From positions 1 through 9,541 of the forward strand of contig DOYA01000171.1 of the NCBI GenBank assembly GCA_003518755.1: 9,541 bases of DNA, given 5' to 3'. The stretch is from Clostridiales bacterium. Lineage in GTDB: Bacteria; Bacillota; Clostridia; TANB77; CAG-508. Position 1 is the stretch's first letter, and each line of letters starts with the position of its first letter. The notes under the pieces were generated by a model. That model did no database searches. It saw nothing but the letters and a program-made list of their open reading frames with translations, and was not told where the DNA came from. Made by a program: the position numbers and the translations under genes. Below are positions 4,726 through 9,541 of this stretch, in pieces.

Positions 4726-7095
4726 ATGATATTAAGTACAAATTTTCTAAAAGATTACATTGATTTAGATGAAAATATAGATGTAACAAAATTAGCAGAA
4801 GACATGACAAGAGTTGGAAACGAATATGATAGTGCAGAAAAACTTGTACCTGCTACAAATCTTGTTATAGGAGAAATAATAGAATGTGAACCACATCCAG
4901 ATTCAGATCACTTACATTTATGCAAAGTAAATATTGGATCAGAAGTTCTAAATATAGTATGTGGTGCACCAAATGCAAGAAAAGGAATAAAAGTAATAGT
5001 TGCAAAAGTTGGAGCAGAACTGCCAGAAATTACAATAAAAAAAGGCAATATTCGTGGTCAAGAATCAAATGGAATGTTATGTGCTTTATATGAGATAGGA
5101 ATAGACAAAAAATTCTTATCTGAAGCAGATAAAAATGGAATATGTGAATTACCAGAAAATGCACCAATAGGAGAAGACCCTATTAAGTTCTTAAAATTAG
5201 ATGATAATGCAATAGATTTTGAGCTAACTGCAAACCGTGGAGACTTATTAAGCATTTTAGGTATGGCTTATGAAGTTGGAGCAATTTATGATAAAGAGGT
5301 TAGAGAACCTGATTTAACTCATTCAGAAGCTGGAGAAGATGTAAATAAACAATTTAATCTAAAAATTGAAACTGATAATTGCAAATTATTTTTAGCAAAA
5401 ATGGCTAAAGATGTTAAAATTCACGAAAGTCCAGATTTTATTAAAAATAGACTTATTGCTTCAGGAATTAGACCAATTAATAATGTTGTAGATATAAGTA
5501 ACTATGTAATGTTAGAGCTTGGTCAACCACTTCATTTTTATGATTATGACAGATTAGGAAATACAATTCTAGTTAGAATGGCAAAAAAAGATGAACCATT
5601 AAAAACTCTTGATGGTCAAGAAAGAACTCTATCTGAAGAAGATATCGTAATTACAGATGGAAAAGAGCCTGTTGGTTTAGCAGGAGTTATGGGAGGCCTT
5701 ACAACAGAAGTCGAAGAAGATACTACAAATGTTTTAATAGAAGCTGCTATTTTTGATTCTGTTAAAGTAAGAAAAACATCAAATAAAATATTAAGAAGTG
5801 AAGCAAGTAACAGATTTGAAAAAGGATTAGATCCTGCTAGAACTTATATGGCAATAGAAAGAGCATGTAAACTACTAGAAGAATATGCAGGAGCTAAAAT
5901 TGCACCTGGAACTGTTAAATATGATAAAACAGTTAACAAAGAAAAAGAAATAGAAATTGAATATCAATTTATAAATAATGTGTTAGGAGCAGAAATTTCA
6001 AAAGAAGATATATTAGATACTTTTAGAAAATTAAAATTTAAGGTAGAAGATAAAGGTGAATCAGCTTTAGTTATTGTTCCTACAAGAAGAATTGATATAT
6101 CAATAAAAGAAGATTTAGTTGAAGAAGTTGGAAGAATTTATGGAGTTGATAATATTAAAGGAAAACTTCCTGTAGTTCCAATGAAAATGGGACATACTGA
6201 TAAAACAATCAGAGAAATTAGACATAAATTATGTGATTTAGGTTTAAATGAAACTTTAACATATGTTTTAATAAATGATAAAGAAGTAAATAATTTCACA
6301 TGTGATGAATTTGAAGCTTTAAGACTACTAGATCCAATAACAGAAGACAGAAATACATTAAGATATACAATGATTACATCATTATATAAAATTTACGAAT
6401 ATAATAAAGCTAGAGAAAATAAAGATGTATGTTTATTTGAAATAGGAAAAGGTTTCTGGAAAAAAGGAGAAGTCTACGGAGAAAATCAAAAAGTATGTGT
6501 TCTAATGACTGGAAATTATTATGATAAAATTGGATATAACGAGAGTATTAATTTCTTTGATATAAAAGGTGTTACAGAAGAACTATTAGATTTCTTAGGA
6601 TATAGTGGAAGATATAGTTTTGTTAATCCTAAAAATATGCCAAAAGAATTCCATCCAGGACAAACAGCAGAAATATCTGTAAACAATGATATAGTTGGAA
6701 TTATTGGTAGAATCCATCCTTCAATAGAAAAAGAAGATGTATTTGTTATGGAAATCAATCTTGATAAATTATTAGACAAAAAAGTTGGAAAAATGAAATT
6801 TAAAGAAATTTCAAAATTTCCAAGTATAAAAAAAGATTTATCAATATTAGTAGATAAGGATATTCCATCAAAAGAAATTGAATTAAAAATAAAGAAAAAA
6901 GCTGGAAAACTATTGCAAAACATAACGGTATTTGACTTATATGAAGGAAAAAACATAATGAACAATAAAAAAAGTTTAGCATATTCATTAACATTTAGTG
7001 ACCCATCAAGAACTTTACAAGATGAAGAAATAAATAATATTATGGAAAATATAATTTCAGACTTAGAAAAAAGTGGAATGGAATTAAGAAAATGA
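4726..7095 (+). CDS. pheT: Phenylalanyl-tRNA synthetase beta subunit, 789 aa
   Basis: PheT partners PheS in alpha2-beta2 phenylalanyl-tRNA synthetase. It binds tRNA and edits misacylated tyrosine through its B3/B4 region. Domains in order: an OB-fold tRNA-binding (EMAP-like) domain at about 43-150 (VIGEIIECEPHPDSDHLHLC), the B3/B4 editing domain at about 212-375 (ISNYVMLELGQPLHFYD, GLAGVMGG, EASNRFEKGLDP), B5 at about 407-476 (PTRRIDISIKEDLVEEVGR), the pseudo-catalytic core at about 480-680 (EFHPGQTAEI, 641-650), and the C-terminal FDX-ACB anticodon-binding domain at about 697-789. Length is normal (Bacillus about 800). ATG 4726 has AAGGAG at 4710-4715, 10 nt away. The TGA stop overlaps the start codon of the next gene in ATGA, so the TetR-type regulator is probably translated by coupling. 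All domains look intact. Confidence 0.98.
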   Translation: MILSTNFLKDYIDLDENIDVTKLAEDMTRVGNEYDSAEKLVPATNLVIGEIIECEPHPDSDHLHLCKVNIGSEVLNIVCGAPNARKGIKVIVAKVGAELPEITIKKGNIRGQESNGMLCALYEIGIDKKFLSEADKNGICELPENAPIGEDPIKFLKLDDNAIDFELTANRGDLLSILGMAYEVGAIYDKEVREPDLTHSEAGEDVNKQFNLKIETDNCKLFLAKMAKDVKIHESPDFIKNRLIASGIRPINNVVDISNYVMLELGQPLHFYDYDRLGNTILVRMAKKDEPLKTLDGQERTLSEEDIVITDGKEPVGLAGVMGGLTTEVEEDTTNVLIEAAIFDSVKVRKTSNKILRSEASNRFEKGLDPARTYMAIERACKLLEEYAGAKIAPGTVKYDKTVNKEKEIEIEYQFINNVLGAEISKEDILDTFRKLKFKVEDKGESALVIVPTRRIDISIKEDLVEEVGRIYGVDNIKGKLPVVPMKMGHTDKTIREIRHKLCDLGLNETLTYVLINDKEVNNFTCDEFEALRLLDPITEDRNTLRYTMITSLYKIYEYNKARENKDVCLFEIGKGFWKKGEVYGENQKVCVLMTGNYYDKIGYNESINFFDIKGVTEELLDFLGYSGRYSFVNPKNMPKEFHPGQTAEISVNNDIVGIIGRIHPSIEKEDVFVMEINLDKLLDKKVGKMKFKEISKFPSIKKDLSILVDKDIPSKEIELKIKKKAGKLLQNITVFDLYEGKNIMNNKKSLAYSLTFSDPSRTLQDEEINNIMENIISDLEKSGMELRK

Positions 7096-7649
7096 AAAAG
7101 CAATTTAAAGCATCTGAAAAAACTAAAGATAGTTTAGTAAAATCTTTTTGGTCAATTTATAAAGAAAAAGATATAAGTAAAATTTCAGCAACAGAAATAA
7201 TCACAAAAGCAGGATATAATAGATCAACTTTTTACTTTTATTTTGATAATGTTCAATCTGTTTTAAACTATATAGAAGACATAATAATTAAAGATTTGAA
7301 TTGTATTTTAAAAAATAAAAATCAAATAAAAGATTTTGAAAAACCGATGTTTTTTGAAGAATTAGTAGATTTTAATAAAAAATATGGAGAATATATAGTT
7401 TATTTATTAAAAAAGCAGAAAAATTATTCATTTTTATTAAAACTAAAAAAAGCCACAAAAGAGATTTTCGACAGAATACATAATGAAATTGAAAAAGATG
7501 AACAATTGAGCATTAAATATGCTTTTATTACATCTGCAATTATTGGTTCATTTTTGTATTGGAATAATCATAAAAAGACAATTAGTGAAACTGAGTTTTA
7601 TAAATTGATTTTTAAACTTTCTAATGATACCTTTGATTATAATAAATAA
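7092..7649 (+). CDS. TetR/AcrR-family transcriptional regulator, 185 aa
   Basis: The N-terminal 55 residues form a TetR-type DNA-binding domain. Helix 1 starts near residue 8 and the helix-turn-helix is at about 32-51 (SATEIITKAGYNRSTFYFYF), with the family-typical G-x-x-x-x-T-F/Y-Y-x-Y-F ending. Residues about 60-185 are a helical ligand-binding and dimerisation region with no strong similarity I can name. Its ligand and targets are unknown. The start overlaps the pheT stop by 4 bp and has only a weak upstream ribosome site, so translation is probably coupled to pheT. The gene therefore seems to travel with pheST, which is an unusual partner for a TetR regulator. It may control its own operon or an unrelated locus. 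The 31-bp palindrome repeats start 25 bp after its stop codon and could be an operator array or simply terminators. Confidence 0.88.
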   Translation: MKKQFKASEKTKDSLVKSFWSIYKEKDISKISATEIITKAGYNRSTFYFYFDNVQSVLNYIEDIIIKDLNCILKNKNQIKDFEKPMFFEELVDFNKKYGEYIVYLLKKQKNYSFLLKLKKATKEIFDRIHNEIEKDEQLSIKYAFITSAIIGSFLYWNNHKKTISETEFYKLIFKLSNDTFDYNK

Positions 7650-7673
7650 AAGATTAAAATTTAGTAAAATTTA

Positions 7674-7766
7674 GGACCGGGTCTTTTTTGCAATTTGCAA
7701 TTTGGGACCGGGTCTTTTTTTGCAATTTTAATTTGGGACCTGGTCTTTTTATAATTTTTTTTTTTT
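7674..7766 (+). repeat. Three tandem 31-bp repeats carrying GACC-N-GGTC palindromes
   Basis: GGACCGGGTC begins at 7674 and 7705, and its variant GGACCTGGTC at 7736, so the spacing is exactly 31 bp twice. Each core is the palindrome GACC-N-GGTC followed by a run of five to seven T. Units 1 and 2 then share GCAATTT, and both are joined to the next unit by AATTTG. Unit 3 ends in a long T-run (7755-7766) and is the most diverged. The array fills the gap between the TetR-type gene and the secA promoter. It can be read as repeated protein-binding sites on one face of the helix (31 bp is about three turns), as a set of intrinsic terminators, or as a dispersed repeat. Confidence 0.8.
7706..7750 (+). 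terminator. Candidate terminator formed by pairing of repeat units 2 and 3
   Basis: In RNA, GACCGGGTC (7706-7714) can pair with GACCTGGTC (7737-7745), nine pairs with a central G-U. G-U pairs extend it at both ends, and TTTTT follows at 7746-7750. Units 1 and 2 can pair the same way around a central G/G mismatch, with seven T at 7715-7721. Loops of 22 nt make both weaker than usual. This would end the pheST-regulator transcript before secA. Confidence 0.4.
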
Positions 7767-7785
7767 ACAAATATTACAAAAAAAC

Positions 7786-7814
7786 TTGATAATTTTTGTT
7801 TTTAGTGTTATAGT
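7786..7814 (+). promoter_or_regulatory. Sigma-A promoter with extended -10 for secA
   Basis: TTGATA (7786-7791, 5 of 6) and TATAGT (7809-7814, 5 of 6) are spaced by exactly 17 bp. TG at 7806-7807 adds an extended -10 (TGTTATAGT). The predicted start is near 7821, giving a leader of about 72 nt. A second TATAAT at 7822-7827 has no fitting -35. The promoter lies 20 bp after the 31-bp repeat array, so anything bound there could influence secA. Confidence 0.75.
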
Positions 7815-7892
7815 AATGAGGTATAATTAAGCTCAAAAACAGAGTCTATTTGGTTTGTTTAGGGTTTTACATTAGAAAGGATGAAATAAAAA

Positions 7893-9541
7893 ATGAAATT
7901 ATTCAAATCATACAGTGAAAAAGAAGTTAAAAAGGTTATGCCAATTATAGAAAAGATTAATTCTTTAGAAGAAGAAATGAGCAAACTTTCAGATAAAGAA
8001 TTAACAGCTAAAACTCCTTATTTTAAGGAACAATTAGCTAATGGTAAATCTTTAAATGATATTTTACCAGAGGCATTTGCAGTTGTTAGAGAAGCATCAA
8101 AAAGAACTTTAGGGTTAAGACATTTTGATGTACAATTAATAGGTGGTATTATTTTACACCAAGGTAGAATTGCAGAAATGAAAACAGGTGAAGGTAAAAC
8201 TTTAGTTGCTACACTACCAGTTTATTTAAATGCACTAGAAGGAAAAGGTGTTCATGTAGTAACAGTAAATGATTACTTAGCTAAGCGTGATAGTGAATGG
8301 ATGGGTAAACTTTACAAATATTTAGGACTATCAGTTGGATTAGTTGTTGCAGGGCAAAGTCCAAAACAAAAGCAAGATGCATATAATTCAGATGTTACTT
8401 ATGGTACAAACAACGAATTTGGTTTTGATTACTTAAGAGATAATATGGTTATATATAATAATCAATTAGTTCAAAGAGGGTTACATTATGCAATAGTTGA
8501 CGAAATAGATAGTATCCTAATTGATGAAGCTAGAACTCCTTTAATCATTTCAGGAAGTAGTAATTCATCATCAGATTTATATAAAAGAGCTGATAGTTTT
8601 GTTAGAAAACTTGAAGCAAAAGTCATAGTTGAAGAGGATATTAAAAACTATGATCAACAAGAAGATAATGAAAAATATGATTATATAGTAGACCTAAAAG
8701 CAAAATCAGCAGCACTTACTCAAAAAGGTATTGAAAAAGCAGAGCGTGAATTTGGTTTAGATAATTTTAATGATATAGAAAACTCAACTCTTGTTCACCA
8801 TGTAAATAAAGCGTTACATGCACATGGAGTAATGAAAAAAGATATAGATTATATAGTTAAAGATGGACAAGTTCTTATAGTTGACGAATTTACTGGACGT
8901 ATAATGTATGGAAGAAGATATAATGATGGTTTACATCAAGCATTAGAAGCAAAGGAAAAAGTTAAAATTGCAGATGAATCAAAAACTTTAGCTACAATCA
9001 CTTTCCAAAACTTCTTTAGAATGTATGGTAAACTTTCTGGAATGACTGGTACTGCTATGACAGAAGAAAGTGAATTTGAAGAAATATATAACTTAGATGT
9101 TATAGCTATTCCTACAAATAAACCAGTAATTAGAAAAGATGAACATGATGTTATTTACAAAAATGAAAGAGCAAAATTCAATGCAATTGTAAATTCTGTT
9201 AAAGAAGCACATAGTAAAGGTCAACCAATATTAATTGGTACAGTATCTGTAGAAAAATCAGAATTATTAAGTAAAAAGCTTAAAGAAGCAGGAATTAAGC
9301 ATACAGTTTTAAATGCTAAATATCATGAACAAGAAGCTGAAATAATTGCTCAAGCAGGAAAATTCGGAGCTGTTACAATAGCAACAAACATGGCAGGACG
9401 TGGTACTGATATTATGCTTGGTGGAAATAGTGAATTTTTAGCAAAACAAGAAATGAAAGAAAATAAAGTACCTGAAAATCTAATTGAAGAATCTAACACA
9501 TATTATGAAACAGATGACCAAGACATTTTAAGAGCAAGAGA
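7893..9541 (+). CDS. secA: Preprotein translocase ATPase SecA, N-terminal 549 residues (runs off the window)
   Basis: SecA drives post-translational protein export through SecYEG by ATP hydrolysis at the cytoplasmic membrane. The reading frame stays open to the last base, so the C-terminus (helical wing/scaffold domains and any zinc tail) is not visible. Seen features: the N-terminal helix region (MKLFKSYSEKEVKKV), the Q-motif area RHFDVQLIGGIILHQG (76-91), Walker A MKTGEGKT (96-103), TVNDYLAKRD (124-133), Walker B VDEIDSILIDEARTPL (202-217; Ile where DEVD or DEAD-type versions differ), the preprotein cross-linking region about 221-360, IVDEFTGRIMYGRRY (329-343), FRMYGKLSGMTGTA (375-388), LIGTVSVEKSELL (447-459) and motif VI-like TNMAGRGTDI (498-507). 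AAAGGA at 7876-7881 serves the ATG at 7893 with 11 nt spacing. Its own promoter lies at 7786-7814. Confidence 0.98.
   Translation, partial: MKLFKSYSEKEVKKVMPIIEKINSLEEEMSKLSDKELTAKTPYFKEQLANGKSLNDILPEAFAVVREASKRTLGLRHFDVQLIGGIILHQGRIAEMKTGEGKTLVATLPVYLNALEGKGVHVVTVNDYLAKRDSEWMGKLYKYLGLSVGLVVAGQSPKQKQDAYNSDVTYGTNNEFGFDYLRDNMVIYNNQLVQRGLHYAIVDEIDSILIDEARTPLIISGSSNSSSDLYKRADSFVRKLEAKVIVEEDIKNYDQQEDNEKYDYIVDLKAKSAALTQKGIEKAEREFGLDNFNDIENSTLVHHVNKALHAHGVMKKDIDYIVKDGQVLIVDEFTGRIMYGRRYNDGLHQALEAKEKVKIADESKTLATITFQNFFRMYGKLSGMTGTAMTEESEFEEIYNLDVIAIPTNKPVIRKDEHDVIYKNERAKFNAIVNSVKEAHSKGQPILIGTVSVEKSELLSKKLKEAGIKHTVLNAKYHEQEAEIIAQAGKFGAVTIATNMAGRGTDIMLGGNSEFLAKQEMKENKVPENLIEESNTYYETDDQDILRAR

Noticed and set aside
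5058..5255. 65-aa open frame on the - strand inside pheT
   Set aside because: It is antisense to the conserved tRNA-binding and early B3 region of pheT, with no promoter or ribosome site of its own visible.
6800..6994. 64-aa open frame on the - strand inside pheT
   Set aside because: It is a hydrophobic shadow frame (Leu/Phe-rich) within the FDX-ACB coding region and overlaps the other antisense frame.
6519..7103. 194-aa open frame on the - strand inside pheT
   Set aside because: It is Phe/Ser/Ile-rich low-complexity translation opposite a conserved synthetase gene; long antisense frames are expected where Lys/Glu/Asn codons dominate the coding strand.
7674..7766. CRISPR array
   Set aside because: The 31-bp period comes from near-identical contiguous units without distinct spacers, and there are no cas genes in view.

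Overview
The window is strongly AT-rich, with tight Shine-Dalgarno sites, sigma-A-type promoters and T-tract intrinsic terminators. Its PheS and PheT match the Bacillus/Clostridium type by recalled similarity, and its SecA has the usual bacterial architecture. Together these suggest a low-GC Bacillota chromosome, most likely an uncultured, gut-type clostridial lineage. The phylum is well supported; anything finer is inference. All recognised genes are on the + strand.

Left part (1-3281): three consecutive genes encode proteins of 190, about 169 and 650 aa. Each has one N-terminal hydrophobic segment followed by a polar, Asn/Thr/Tyr/Ser-rich region predicted to lie outside the cytoplasm. None could be assigned to a named family. 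Their layout resembles the small anchored or pseudopilin-like proteins found near Tad/type II secretion-like loci in clostridia, but no ATPase, platform protein or peptidase is in view. Each gene appears to be its own transcription unit: an extended -10 promoter precedes the second, a long hairpin terminator follows it, and a 26-bp perfect palindrome overlaps a possible extended -10 element before the third.

Junction (3282-3526): a gene-free 245-bp stretch holds a two-tier stem-loop of about 88 nt, overlapping palindromes and a strong intrinsic terminator. pheS follows directly. No T-box signature is visible, although T-boxes are common upstream of aminoacyl-tRNA synthetase genes in this phylum. 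The stretch is either an unrecognised small RNA or leader, or an attenuator of another kind.

Middle (3527-7649): pheS and pheT encode the alpha and beta subunits of phenylalanyl-tRNA synthetase. They are separated by 155 bp containing two hairpins and a possible internal promoter. A TetR-type regulator overlaps the end of pheT by 4 bp (ATGA), so it is probably translationally coupled to the synthetase.

Right part (7650-9541): three tandem copies of a unit with exact 31-bp spacing, each carrying a GACC-N-GGTC palindrome and usually a T-run, lie between the regulator and a good extended -10 promoter. That promoter drives secA, the preprotein translocase ATPase, which runs off the end of the window after 549 complete codons.

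The best candidates for something undescribed are the structured RNA region before pheS, the 31-bp phased palindrome array before secA, the palindrome over the promoter of the 650-aa protein, and the unassigned surface-protein cluster.
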